The notes under the pieces: generated by a model | The model's database searches: none | What the model saw: only the letters and a program-made list of their open reading frames with translations | Told to the model about the DNA's origin: nothing | Source of the DNA: Oceanicella sp. SM1341 | GTDB taxonomy: Bacteria > Pseudomonadota > Alphaproteobacteria > Rhodobacterales > Rhodobacteraceae | NCBI RefSeq assembly: GCF_003448965.1 | Contig: NZ_QRGC01000006.1 | Coordinates: 62,001 to 126,000, forward strand | Direction: 5' to 3' | DNA: 64,000 nt | In this document: in pieces, positions 17,729 to 28,028 of the stretch | Layout of the letters: the number at the start of each line of letters is the position of its first letter | Numbering within the stretch: the stretch's first letter is position 1 | Translations under genes and position numbers: made by a program

Positions 17729-17730
17729 GC

Positions 17731-18882
17731 ATGGACTGGCAGCAGGGCGGCTTCGGCGTCTACGTGCACTGGCCGTTCTGCCTGGCCAAGTGCCCCTATT
17801 GCGACTTCAACAGCCATGTGCGCGCGGGCGTCGACCAGGCCGCCTGGCGCAGGGCCCTCACCGCCGAGATCGCCCGCGTGGCGGCCGAAACTCCCGACCG
17901 GCAGGTCGACACGGTGTTCTTCGGCGGCGGCACCCCGAGCCTGATGGAGCCGGAGACCGTGGCAGCGGTGATCGAGGCCATCGGCACGCACTGGCGCCTC
18001 GCCTCCGGGGCGGAGATCAGCCTCGAGGCCAACCCCACCTCGGTGGAGGCCGGGCGCTTCCGCGGCTACCGCGACGCGGGCGTGAACCGCATCTCGATGG
18101 GCATCCAGTCGCTCGACGACCGGGCGCTGAAGGCACTCGGCCGCATGCACTCCGCCGCCGAAGCCCGCGCCGCCTTCGACGTGGCCCGTGGCCTGTTCGA
18201 CCGCGTGAGCTTCGACCTGATCCACGCCCGGCAGGGCCAGGAGCTCGACGCCTGGCGCGCCGAACTCTCCGAGGCGCTCTCCATGGCGGTGGACCACCTG
18301 TCGCTCTACCAGCTCACCATCGAGCCGGGCACGCGCTTTCACGACCTGTTCGAGCGCGGCCGCCTGAAGGGCCTGCCCGAGCCCGACCTCGCCGCCGACA
18401 TGTACGAGCTCACCCAGGAACTCTGCGAGGCCGCGGGCTATCCCGGCTACGAGATCTCCAACCACGCCCGCCCCGGCGCCGAGAGCCGCCACAACCGGAT
18501 CTACTGGCGCTACGGCGACTATGCCGGCATCGGCCCCGGCGCGCATGGCCGCCTCACGCTGCAGGACGGCCGCACAGCCACGGAGACGCTCCGTGAGCCC
18601 ATGTCCTGGCTTTCCGCGGTCACGGAGCAGGGCAGCGGCGAAAGCCTGCGAGAGAGCGTCTCCGCCGCCGACCAGGCCACCGAATACATGCTGATGTCGC
18701 TTCGGCTCGCCGAGGGCAGCGACCTCGCCCGCTACGCCGCGCTCGGCGGCACGGCGGTGAGCCCCGACACCGTGGCGGGGCTGGAGGAGGCCGGGCTGTT
18801 GTGGCAGCGCGGCAGCCGCATCGGCGCCACCCGCACCGGCCGTCCGCTGCTCAACGCCATCCTGCGCGAACTGCTGGCCTGA
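17731..18882 (+). CDS. hemW: Radical SAM heme chaperone HemW
   Basis: A 383-residue radical SAM protein. The iron-sulfur motif C17-LAK-C21-PY-C24 is followed by the GGGTPSL S-adenosylmethionine site and the HNRIYWRYGDYAGIG segment. HemW carries the HNxxYW motif and lacks the extra N-terminal Cys that marks true coproporphyrinogen dehydrogenases (HemN). It delivers heme to membrane or respiratory proteins. It starts 2 bp after the RidA-type gene. Related genes are often labelled HemN in older annotations. Confidence 0.93.
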   Translation: MDWQQGGFGVYVHWPFCLAKCPYCDFNSHVRAGVDQAAWRRALTAEIARVAAETPDRQVDTVFFGGGTPSLMEPETVAAVIEAIGTHWRLASGAEISLEANPTSVEAGRFRGYRDAGVNRISMGIQSLDDRALKALGRMHSAAEARAAFDVARGLFDRVSFDLIHARQGQELDAWRAELSEALSMAVDHLSLYQLTIEPGTRFHDLFERGRLKGLPEPDLAADMYELTQELCEAAGYPGYEISNHARPGAESRHNRIYWRYGDYAGIGPGAHGRLTLQDGRTATETLREPMSWLSAVTEQGSGESLRESVSAADQATEYMLMSLRLAEGSDLARYAALGGTAVSPDTVAGLEEAGLLWQRGSRIGATRTGRPLLNAILRELLA

Positions 18883-18903
18883 GCCCCGGTCGAGGAGACC
18901 CCC

Positions 18904-19272
18904 ATGCGCCTGTTCTGGCTGTCACTCGGATTGCTGAGCTTGCTCGCGGGCATCGCCGGCGCGGTGCTGCCGCTGCTGCCCACCGTGCCCTTCCTGCTGC
19001 TGGCGGCCTTCTGCTTCAGCCGCTCCTCCGAGCGGCTGCACGTCTGGCTCACCACGCATCCGCGCCTCGGCCCGCCGATCACCGACTGGCAGCGCCACGG
19101 CGCCATCCGGCGGCGGGTGAAGCTGATCGCGACGGCCACCATCGCGGCCGCCTTCCTGCTGTCCCTCGCGCTCGGCGTGCCCGGCTACGTGCTGGGCATC
19201 CAGGCGGTGGTGCTGTCGCTGGTGCTGGTGTTCCTCTGGACCCGGCCGGAAGGGCCGCGGACACCCGGCTGA
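18904..19272 (+). CDS. YbaN/DUF454 inner-membrane protein
   Basis: A 122-residue protein with two hydrophobic hairpins: residues 5-38 with a proline-rich LPLLPTVPF turn, and 78-115. A short polar loop with SRSSERLHVWL and HPRLGPPITDW separates them, the recognisable DUF454 pattern. Function unknown; predicted integral membrane protein. It follows hemW by 21 bp and may be co-transcribed. It converges on parB. Confidence 0.85.
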   Translation: MRLFWLSLGLLSLLAGIAGAVLPLLPTVPFLLLAAFCFSRSSERLHVWLTTHPRLGPPITDWQRHGAIRRRVKLIATATIAAAFLLSLALGVPGYVLGIQAVVLSLVLVFLWTRPEGPRTPG

Positions 19273-19291
19273 GCGCCCGCGTACCCGGGCC

Positions 19292-20200
<909 letters not shown>

Positions 20201-20209
20201 ATCAATATC

Positions 20210-21040
20210 TTAAGCTCCAGCGCGGAGGGCATCATGCTCCCGCGTGAGCAGCTCGGCGGCCAATTTCTGATAGGCGATACTGCCGGCGCAGGTGTGGTCG
20301 TAGATCAGCGCCGGAATGGCGTGAGAGGGCGCCTCCGACAGGCGCACGTTCCGCGGGATGACCGTATCGTAGATCATGTCCTGCAGGTTTTCCCGCACAT
20401 CTGCCTCGACCTGGGCGGAGAGATTGTTGCGCCGGTCGTACATCGTGAGAACCACCCCCTGAACGCGCAACTCCGGGTTCTGCGCCTGGCGGATCTCGCG
20501 AATGGTGACAAGCAGCTGGCTCAGCCCCTCCAGCGCGAAGAACTCGCACTGCAGCGGCACGAGCACCGAATCCGCCGCCACCATGGCGTTCACCGTAAGC
20601 AGGTTGAGCGAGGGCGGGCAGTCGATCAGCACGTAGTCATAGCTCTCGAGCATGCGCCGGTCGTCCGCGCCGCGCAGCGCCTCGCGCAGGCGGCGCGTGC
20701 GGTTGGAATCGCGGTACAATTCAACATCGATCGAGCTCAGGTCGGTGGTCGCCGGCGCTATATCGAGATTGGGAATACCGGTAGGCGTGCGCACATCGGC
20801 CAGCCCCGCCTCCCCCATCAGCAGATCGAAGGTGTTCATGTCACGCTTCTCGCCCGTGATGCCCAGACCGGTCGAAGCATTGCCCTGCGGATCGAGATCG
20901 ACCAGCAGCACCTTGCGCCCCACGGCCGCCAACGCCGTCCCCAGATTGATGGTGGTGGTGGTTTTCCCCACGCCTCCCTTCTGGTTGGCAATCGCGATGA
21001 TCTGGCCGCGGTCGGACCGGTCAGAAGACTCAATGGACAC
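20210..21040 (-). CDS. parA: Chromosome-partitioning ATPase ParA (Soj)
   Basis: A 276-residue deviant Walker ATPase with KGGVGKTT at residues 21-28 (the signature Lys included), LVDLDPQGNASTGLG as switch I and LIDCPPSLNLLTVNAM as Walker B/switch II. It forms a nucleoid gradient that moves ParB-parS complexes and so segregates the origin. It overlaps rsmG by 11 bp and precedes parB by 9 bp in the classical gidAB-parAB order next to an alphaproteobacterial origin. Confidence 0.97.
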   Translation of the reverse strand: MSIESSDRSDRGQIIAIANQKGGVGKTTTTINLGTALAAVGRKVLLVDLDPQGNASTGLGITGEKRDMNTFDLLMGEAGLADVRTPTGIPNLDIAPATTDLSSIDVELYRDSNRTRRLREALRGADDRRMLESYDYVLIDCPPSLNLLTVNAMVAADSVLVPLQCEFFALEGLSQLLVTIREIRQAQNPELRVQGVVLTMYDRRNNLSAQVEADVRENLQDMIYDTVIPRNVRLSEAPSHAIPALIYDHTCAGSIAYQKLAAELLTREHDALRAGA

Positions 21041-21662
21041 GGTGAACCTCCGAAATGGATAGGATCCGAGCGGCCGGGTCGGTCAGACTCTCGATCTGCT
21101 CGACCTCAATATGCCAATCAGCTGCGGCCGAGGTCAATTCCGATTCGACCCTTTCCCCCTTCAGAAAGAGACATTTTCCTCCCGGAGCGAGGTGAGGTGC
21201 GGCATATGCGAGCAGGAGCGGCAACGCCGCCAGCGCCCGGGCGGAAACGACATCATGCGGTGCAGGGGGCAGCGCCTCGATACGCATGTTCCGGACATTC
21301 ACCGAAACGCCGACCTGCCTCGCGACTTCCTGCAGGAACACGCATTTGCGGATGTCGCTTTCCACCATCGTAACCCGCAATCCGGAATTCAGCTCTCGGG
21401 CCATGATCGCAACGACCAGGCCGGGCAGGCCCCCGCCGGATCCAAGATCCAGCCAACTTGTCGCCCCTTGCGGCGCATGGGCGAAAACTTGCGCCGAGTC
21501 GAGGAAGTGCCGCTCCCAGACGGTAGCAAGCGTGGATCTCGCAACCAGATTGATGCTCGGTGACCACTTCTGGAGCAGAGTCTCGTAGGTCGTCAGCGCG
21601 TCCAGTGTTTCACGTGAAACATTGAACCGGGCCGCGAAGCTGTCGCGCAGGGCAGTGGTCAT
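21030..21662 (-). CDS. rsmG: 16S rRNA (guanine527-N7)-methyltransferase RsmG
   Basis: A 210-residue SAM-dependent methyltransferase. The SAM-binding motif [12 protein letters not shown] starts at residue 71. The N-terminus has the ERHFLDSAQ segment typical of GidB. Codons 14-19 (NVSRET) are written by a perfect parS palindrome, so this coding region doubles as a ParB loading site. The start overlaps the mnmG stop by 4 bp. Confidence 0.96.
   Translation of the reverse strand: MTTALRDSFAARFNVSRETLDALTTYETLLQKWSPSINLVARSTLATVWERHFLDSAQVFAHAPQGATSWLDLGSGGGLPGLVVAIMARELNSGLRVTMVESDIRKCVFLQEVARQVGVSVNVRNMRIEALPPAPHDVVSARALAALPLLLAYAAPHLAPGGKCLFLKGERVESELTSAAADWHIEVEQIESLTDPAARILSISEVHRVH
21606..21621. 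promoter_or_regulatory. parS centromere site inside rsmG
   Basis: TGTTTCACGTGAAACA is a perfect 16-bp palindrome identical to the conserved bacterial parS consensus. It is read in rsmG as the codons for V-S-R-E-T. ParB binding is expected. Confidence 0.95.
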
Positions 21663-23536
21663 GCCGATCGACGTCCTTCCAGATGCCGGATACGCGCCAG
21701 AAGCAAGGTCAGAGCCGCGGGCGTCATACCTTCGATCCGCGCAGCCTGACCCAGTGTCTCGGGCCGAATCGTAGAAAGCTTCACCTTCTGCTCTGTCGTG
21801 AGGCCGACGACCTCCGAATAGTCGAGCGCCTCGGGCAATTGCAACGCCTCATCCCTCTGCATACGCGCCACATCACGCTCCTGCCGCGCAACATATTGTG
21901 CATAAAGCGCGTCCCGACCCAACTGGATGCGAATCTCCGGCGCGATGCCGTTGAGCTCCGGCCAGATGGCAGCAAGGCTTGCCATGTCGACATCAGGGAA
22001 GGTCAGGAGCTCCAGGGCAGTTCTGGTGGGCCCATCCGTATTCACGGGCAGTCCTGCAGCCGCAGCGTCACGCGCCTTGATCCGCAGACCGCCGAGCGTG
22101 GCCTTCCCGGTCGCGAGCTGGTCCGACTTATCAGAAAACGCGCGAGCCCGCGCGGGCGAGACACATCCCAGTGCAATCCCCAGTGGGGTGAGGCGCTGAT
22201 CCGCATTGTCCGCGCGCAGCGACAGCCTGAACTCGGCGCGCGAAGTAAACATCCTGTATGGTTCACTCACCCCGCGAGTGATGAGATCGTCGATCATCAC
22301 CCCGATATAGCTCCCGGTGCGCTCAAACCGGGCCGGCTCGCGCCCGAGAGCCTCGGCTGCGGCGTTCAATCCGGCCACGAGGCCCTGGGCAGCGGCCTCT
22401 TCATAGCCGGTGGTGCCATTGATCTGGCCAGCAAGATAGAGGCCTGGCTGAACTCGGGTTTCGAGCGTGGCGCGCAGAGCGCGGGGGTCGACATAGTCGT
22501 ATTCGATCGCATAGCCCGGCTGAAGGATCTGAGCCCGCTCCAGCCCGCGGATCGAGCGCACGTATCTCTCCTGCACGTCCGCCGGAAGCGAAGTCGAGAT
22601 CCCGTTCGGGTAGACCGTGTTGTCGTCAAGTCCTTCAGGTTCAAGGAAAATCTGGTGCGATTCCTTGTCGGCAAACCTCACGATCTTGTCTTCGATGGAG
22701 GGGCAATAGCGCGGCCCGACTCCCCGGATATGCCCACCGTACATCGCTGAACGGTCGAGGTTCTCGCGGATGATCTCGTGGGTACGTTCGTTGGTATGGG
22801 TGATACCGCAGGCAATCTGCCGCGCGCTTGGCGCGGTCGACAGGAAGGAGAACAGGACGGGTTCCTCGTCTGCCTCCTGCATCTCGAGCACAGACCAGTC
22901 GATGCTGCGCGAGTCGAGTCGGGGAGGGGTGCCGGTCTTGAGGCGGCCGAGCGGCAACTCCATGGCTTCGATCCGCTGCGCCAGTGCCACTGACGACGCA
23001 TCCCCCCAACGCCCGCCCTCGCGCCGGACGTCACCGATGTGAATCACCCCGCGCAGGAAGGTTCCGGCCGTGAGAATCGCGGATCGGCAGGGGATGACGC
23101 TGCCGTCGGCCAGGACCACGCCGGAAACCCGGCCCTCACTCACTCGAATATCAGCAACTTCGGCCTCGAGCACGCTGAGCCCGCACTGTTCCGTGGTCAC
23201 ACGCTGCATCGCCTTGCGGTAGAGCGCTCGGTCTGCCTGGGTGCGAGGCCCCTGAACTGCCGGACCCTTGCGACGGTTGAGCAAGCGGAACTGAATGCCC
23301 GCCTCATCCGCAATGCGCCCCATAACCCCGTCCAGGGCATCGATCTCGCGCACCAGATGACCCTTGCCGAGCCCGCCAATGGCCGGATTGCACGACATTT
23401 CGCCAATGCGCGCGGCATTCTGGGTTACCAGCAGGGTAGGCACCCCCATGCGCGCGGAAGCGTGGGCGGCCTCCGTGCCGGCGTGGCCGCCACCGATGAC
23501 GACGACGTCGAAGTGGTCATGTTTCACGTGAAACAT
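21659..23536 (-). CDS. mnmG: tRNA uridine 5-carboxymethylaminomethyl modification protein MnmG (GidA)
   Basis: A 625-residue FAD enzyme that, with MnmE, installs the cmnm5 group on U34 of certain tRNAs. The FAD-binding GGGHAG lies at 15-20; [18 protein letters not shown] and the GTPPRLD stretch are signature segments, and the C-terminal helical domain binds MnmE. The first six residues MFHVKH are encoded by a perfect parS palindrome. It starts 3 bp after the mnmE stop and overlaps rsmG. Length is normal. Confidence 0.97.
   Translation of the reverse strand: MFHVKHDHFDVVVIGGGHAGTEAAHASARMGVPTLLVTQNAARIGEMSCNPAIGGLGKGHLVREIDALDGVMGRIADEAGIQFRLLNRRKGPAVQGPRTQADRALYRKAMQRVTTEQCGLSVLEAEVADIRVSEGRVSGVVLADGSVIPCRSAILTAGTFLRGVIHIGDVRREGGRWGDASSVALAQRIEAMELPLGRLKTGTPPRLDSRSIDWSVLEMQEADEEPVLFSFLSTAPSARQIACGITHTNERTHEIIRENLDRSAMYGGHIRGVGPRYCPSIEDKIVRFADKESHQIFLEPEGLDDNTVYPNGISTSLPADVQERYVRSIRGLERAQILQPGYAIEYDYVDPRALRATLETRVQPGLYLAGQINGTTGYEEAAAQGLVAGLNAAAEALGREPARFERTGSYIGVMIDDLITRGVSEPYRMFTSRAEFRLSLRADNADQRLTPLGIALGCVSPARARAFSDKSDQLATGKATLGGLRIKARDAAAAGLPVNTDGPTRTALELLTFPDVDMASLAAIWPELNGIAPEIRIQLGRDALYAQYVARQERDVARMQRDEALQLPEALDYSEVVGLTTEQKVKLSTIRPETLGQAARIEGMTPAALTLLLARIRHLEGRRSA
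23520..23535. promoter_or_regulatory. parS centromere site at the mnmG start
   Basis: This is a second perfect TGTTTCACGTGAAACA palindrome. It overlaps the mnmG start codon and codes for F-H-V-K-H. It lies about 3.4 kb from the proposed origin and 1.9 kb from the other parS. Confidence 0.95.
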
Positions 23537-23539
23537 TTC

Positions 23540-24832
23540 TCATTTCCCAAGGCAGAAGTTCGCGAAGATATCGTCGAGCACATGCTCAATATCTACCTTT
23601 CCGACCAGAAGGTCCACCGCGTGTGTGGCTGCGCGGATCTCCTCCGCCGCAAGATCATCGCTGCCCGCCTCTACATGAGAACGAGCGGTAAGCAGGCCTG
23701 TGACAGCGGCCTCAAGCGCCAGCCTGTGCCGCTGCCGGATGAGCGTGGAGGCGGAAGCGTAGCGGCCGGAGAGATCCGCGGCGAGCAGGTCCAGAAGCTG
23801 CGGAACGCCGGCGCCAGTTCTGGCCGAGATCGCATTGGCCGCCTCGGTGTCCAGAAGATCGGATTTCGTCGCGAGCACGATATCTCCGGGAGCGCGCAAT
23901 GCTTCCAGGTCGCCGAGACTGTCCCCCGGGGCTACCAGGAACAGTCGCAGGTCGGCGTCCAGGGCGCGCTGGCGTGCGCGCTCGACCCCGATGGCCTCCA
24001 CCTCGTCGGTGGTCTGCCTTACGCCGGCCATGTCGAGCAACGTCACGGGCAGCCCCTTGAGGTCCATGCGGACCTCGATAACGTCGCGGGTCGTTCCGGC
24101 GACGGCGGAGGTAATCGCAGCCTCGCGACCGGCAAGCAAGTTGAGAAGCGTGGACTTTCCCGCATTCGGTCGCCCGACAAGCGCGATCTCGAAGCCCTCG
24201 CGTATCCGCTCGGCCATCATGGCGCCGTCAAGCTGGGCTTTCATGCCGGAGATCGTTTCAAGGAGCAGCGCCGAAACCTCCGGAGTCACCTGTTCCGGCA
24301 CATCCTCATCGGCGAAATCGATGGTTGCTTCGAGAAGGGCGCGCGCTCGGATCAGCTTGCTGCGCCACTCGCCGGAGAGGGTGGAGAGTTCTCCGCGCAT
24401 CACTCTCATGGCCTGCCGGCGTTGGGCTTCTGTCTCGGAGGCGATCAGGTCGCCGAGCCCCTCGACCTGCGCGAGATCGAGCCGGCCATTGGACAGTGCG
24501 CGCCGCGTGAACTCTCCCGGGTCGGCCAGTCGGGCCTCCGGCTGCCGGGTAAGCCAGGCCGTGACAGCATCGACCACCGCCATCGCGCCATGCAGGTGAA
24601 GTTCGACGACAGGTTCGCCGGTGAAGCTGGCCTCGGCTTCGAAGGCGAGCACGAGAGCCTCATCGATGATTTCGCCCTCGTCATCGCGAAGCTGTCGCAG
24701 GCCGGCGTGGCGCGGCGCGGGCAGGGGGGTGAGACGCGCGGCAACGGGCCAAGCGTCCGGCCCGGATATCCGCATGACCGCGATGCCGGCCTTGCCCCGG
24801 GCACTGGCGAGGGCGAATATCGTCTCTGTCAT
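23540..24832 (-). CDS. mnmE: tRNA modification GTPase MnmE (TrmE)
   Basis: A 430-residue partner of MnmG. The N-terminal folate-binding domain is followed by a helical domain interrupted by a G domain with GRPNAGKST (220-228) and GTTRD. The switch II motif reads DMAG rather than the common DTAG. The C-terminal FCLGK supplies the catalytic Cys motif. It follows rho by 72 bp with a terminator between. The start codon and Shine-Dalgarno lie within an 8-bp hairpin (24829-24850), which may tune translation. Confidence 0.96.
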   Translation of the reverse strand: MTETIFALASARGKAGIAVMRISGPDAWPVAARLTPLPAPRHAGLRQLRDDEGEIIDEALVLAFEAEASFTGEPVVELHLHGAMAVVDAVTAWLTRQPEARLADPGEFTRRALSNGRLDLAQVEGLGDLIASETEAQRRQAMRVMRGELSTLSGEWRSKLIRARALLEATIDFADEDVPEQVTPEVSALLLETISGMKAQLDGAMMAERIREGFEIALVGRPNAGKSTLLNLLAGREAAITSAVAGTTRDVIEVRMDLKGLPVTLLDMAGVRQTTDEVEAIGVERARQRALDADLRLFLVAPGDSLGDLEALRAPGDIVLATKSDLLDTEAANAISARTGAGVPQLLDLLAADLSGRYASASTLIRQRHRLALEAAVTGLLTARSHVEAGSDDLAAEEIRAATHAVDLLVGKVDIEHVLDDIFANFCLGK

Positions 24833-24850
24833 ATCAACCTTCTGATATGA
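24829..24850 (-). promoter_or_regulatory. Hairpin sequestering the mnmE start
   Basis: TCATATCA (24829-24836) and TGATATGA (24843-24850) are perfect complements with a 6-nt loop. On the mRNA the loop holds the GAAGG ribosome-binding sequence, and the 3' arm contains the AUG. It is a plausible translational control element or RNA thermometer. Confidence 0.45.
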
Positions 24851-24858
24851 AACGGAAA

Positions 24859-24882
24859 AGCCCGAAACCTCGGTTCCGGGCT
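24859..24882 (-). terminator. Intrinsic terminator after rho
   Basis: On the minus strand AGCCCGGAA pairs with TTTCGGGCT around CCGAGG (one G-T pair), followed directly by TTTCCGTTTC. It lies 22 bp past the rho stop and separates rho from mnmE, although read-through is possible. Confidence 0.65.
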
Positions 24883-24904
24883 CTCCGCGTGACTGTCGGC
24901 CTGA

Positions 24905-26188
<1,284 letters not shown>

Positions 26189-26267
26189 TCTGAATCCGGT
26201 ACAATGGGACTTTTGGGCATGGGGGGAGGCGCCACCGGCCCGCGGCCAGTCAGCTTGAGGTGGCGAC

Positions 26268-26296
26268 TAGATAGGTAAAAACGAGACGCTTGTCAA
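26268..26296 (-). promoter_or_regulatory. Sigma-70-type promoter of rho
   Basis: On the minus strand TTGACA (26296-26291) is followed by a 17-bp spacer and TATCTA (26273-26268). This gives a predicted 5' leader of about 70 nt before the rho ATG. The -35 box is consensus and the -10 differs in two positions. Confidence 0.7.
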
Positions 26297-26306
26297 ACAA
26301 ATCGGC

Positions 26307-26765
26307 TCAGAATGGGCGTAAGACCACCAGCAGCACGATTCCGATCATCAGCAGGGTCGGGGCTTCGTTCCATATCCGGTAAAATCGCCCGTTGCGGGTG
26401 TTCGCGTCACGCGCGAACTGCTTGCGCCAGCGGCCGAGCGCATGGTGGTAGGCGGTCATCAGCACCACGAGCAGCAGTTTCATGTGAAACCAGCCGTCGG
26501 AGGCCCAGTCGACGATCCCCGGGGTGAAGGCGAGCAGCGCTCCGAACACCCAGGTGGCGATCATCGCAGGGTTCATGATCAGCCTCAGGAGCTTCCTCTC
26601 CATCTCCTGGAAGGTGGAGGACATGTCCGAGCCCGGAGGGGCCTTCTCGGCGTGATACACGAAGAGTCTGGGCAGGTAGAAGATGCCCGCCATCCAGGTG
26701 ATCAGCGAGATGATGTGGAACGCCTTCGTCCAGGGGTACAGGGCGGTGAGGATGTCGGCGATCAT
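26307..26765 (-). CDS. hemJ: Protoporphyrinogen oxidase HemJ
   Basis: A 152-residue membrane protein with four hydrophobic helices. The first contains WTKAFHIISLITWMAGIFYLPRL with the conserved His and Arg, and the third the MKLLLVVLMTAYHHALGRW segment, both diagnostic of HemJ (UPF0093). It oxidises protoporphyrinogen IX to protoporphyrin IX in the membrane. Its 5' end borders the proposed origin. A degenerate parS-like palindrome lies inside it. Length is standard. Confidence 0.93.
   Translation of the reverse strand: MIADILTALYPWTKAFHIISLITWMAGIFYLPRLFVYHAEKAPPGSDMSSTFQEMERKLLRLIMNPAMIATWVFGALLAFTPGIVDWASDGWFHMKLLLVVLMTAYHHALGRWRKQFARDANTRNGRFYRIWNEAPTLLMIGIVLLVVLRPF
26476..26491. promoter_or_regulatory. 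Degenerate parS-like palindrome in hemJ
   Basis: AGTTTCATGTGAAACC matches parS at 13 of 16 positions and keeps the GTTTCA...TGAAAC arms. The central CACGTG is changed to CATGTG. It may be a weak ParB site or a decayed one. Confidence 0.35.
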
Positions 26766-26883
26766 GGCGTGTCTCCGGTTTGCGGGGCCCTCCTATCAAA
26801 GAGAAAGACTCTTTTAAAAGGTTGGTGTTGTTGTAGGGCGCTGAATCATGGGGATTAACGCATTCATAAAGCCGTCCACACAG

Positions 26884-26892
26884 TTATCCACA
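26884..26892 (+). promoter_or_regulatory. Consensus DnaA box
   Basis: TTATCCACA is an exact match to the DnaA consensus. It is flanked directly by the weaker boxes CCGTCCACA and TTGCCCACA in the same orientation. Confidence 0.8.
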
Positions 26893-27143
26893 TTGCCCAC
26901 AGGCGTTTTCGGGGCATTTCGCCGTCTCGTGTGGTTACCCTAACCGTTTGCAAAAATAGGCGAAAATGCGATTCGCAAGCCTCGGTGTGCCGCGGGCAGG
27001 CAGAGCAGGGCCGAATAATTTTCAACATCGGTCGATTTTAACCATTAACAGCTGGAAGACTCCCCCGCTTTCCACGGGCAAACGCTTCCTCGCAAAAATC
27101 ACACACATTGCTCCTCGATTCCCCAACCGGGTTACCCACCCCT

Positions 27144-27152
27144 TTTTCCACA
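27144..27152 (+). promoter_or_regulatory. DnaA box variant
   Basis: TTTTCCACA fits TTWTNCACA and lies near the ppsR end of the origin region, same orientation as the 26884 box. Confidence 0.6.
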
Positions 27153-27194
27153 GGCGCGTTCGTGCACTATGGCGGCAGCATGCAGGAAGACCCG

Positions 27195-28028
27195 ATGGAA
27201 GAAGAGCCGATCACGCTTCACATCCACCTCGTCTCGGATTCCACGGGAGAGACGGTCTCGGCGGTTCTGGAGGCGGCCTCGAGCATGTTTCCGGTTCTGG
27301 AGCCGCAGACCCATCTGCACCCGTTCGTGCGCACGCGCGCTGCCCTCGACGAGGTGATCGCCGCGCTGGAGGCGGAGCCGGGCCCGGTGTTCTGTTCCAT
27401 CGCCGACACCTCGGTGAGCTCCGAGCTGTCCGAGCGGGCCGCGCGGCTGCAACTCGAGGTGGTGGACGTGCTCGCGCCGGTCGTCTCGGCGCTGAGCCGG
27501 GTCGGCGGATCACGCCGGGTGGAGCGGCCCGGGAGCCAGTATCGCGTGGATGCGGGGTATCTCGAGCGGGTGGCCGCGCTGGATTACGCGATCAGCCATG
27601 ATGACGGGCTGAGCCCGGATTACCTGCTGCAGGCGGACGTGATTCTCGTCGGGGTGAGTCGGACCTCCAAGACCCCCACCTGCATCTACCTCGCCTACCA
27701 GGGCATCCGGGCGGCGAACGTGCCGCTGGTGCATGGCGAGGCGCCGCCCGAGGGGCTGTTCGAGGCGCAGCGCGCCGGGCTGCCGGTGATCGGGCTCACC
27801 GCCTCGCCGCAGCGCCTGGCGCAGATCCGCCGGCACCGGCTCTCCAATATGGAGATCATCGGGGAAAACCCCTATGCAGACATTCATCACATTCGCGACG
27901 AGGTGACCGATGCACGCCTGTTCTTCGAGAAACACGGTATCCCGATGATCGATGTCACCCGCCGCTCGATCGAGGAAACCGCGGCCGCCGTGCGCGTGCT
28001 GCTGCGCAGGAGCAGGGTGCCGAGTTGA
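27195..28028 (+). CDS. ppsR: Pyruvate, phosphate dikinase regulatory-type kinase/pyrophosphorylase
   Basis: A 277-residue DUF299 protein. N-terminal HIHLVSDSTGETVSAVLEA leads into the P-loop-like GVSRTSKTPTCIYLAYQG, the family hallmark. Members phosphorylate and dephosphorylate pyruvate phosphate dikinase or PEP synthase with ADP and Pi. I prefer the ATG at 27195, which has AGGA seven bases upstream; an ATG at 27180 adds five residues. The homologue of this gene borders oriC in Caulobacter-like genomes. It overlaps maf. Confidence 0.92.
   Translation: MEEEPITLHIHLVSDSTGETVSAVLEAASSMFPVLEPQTHLHPFVRTRAALDEVIAALEAEPGPVFCSIADTSVSSELSERAARLQLEVVDVLAPVVSALSRVGGSRRVERPGSQYRVDAGYLERVAALDYAISHDDGLSPDYLLQADVILVGVSRTSKTPTCIYLAYQGIRAANVPLVHGEAPPEGLFEAQRAGLPVIGLTASPQRLAQIRRHRLSNMEIIGENPYADIHHIRDEVTDARLFFEKHGIPMIDVTRRSIEETAAAVRVLLRRSRVPS

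Larger units (their letters stand above)
26766..27194. other. Probable chromosomal replication origin (oriC)
   Basis: This 429-bp non-coding gap separates genes that read outward on both sides (hemJ-rho-mnm-par versus ppsR-maf-aroE-coaE), the position of oriC in Caulobacter and Rhodobacter relatives. It holds a perfect DnaA box TTATCCACA (26884-26892) and TTTTCCACA (27144-27152). Weaker boxes are TTGCCCACA (26893-26901) and CCGTCCACA (26872-26880), all in one orientation. AT-rich runs lie near 26950-26975 and 27013-27050, with a TTAACCAT CtrA-like half-site near 27037-27046. Four GANTC (CcrM) sites are at 26807, 26970, 27058 and 27117, and two palindromes at 26798-26820. Perfect parS sites lie 3-5 kb away. 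Confidence 0.8.

Noticed and set aside
26766-27194. Small protein gene inside the origin region
   Set aside because: The only open frames run into ppsR from an upstream in-frame ATG and have no ribosome-binding site; DnaA boxes and AT-rich stretches explain the region better.
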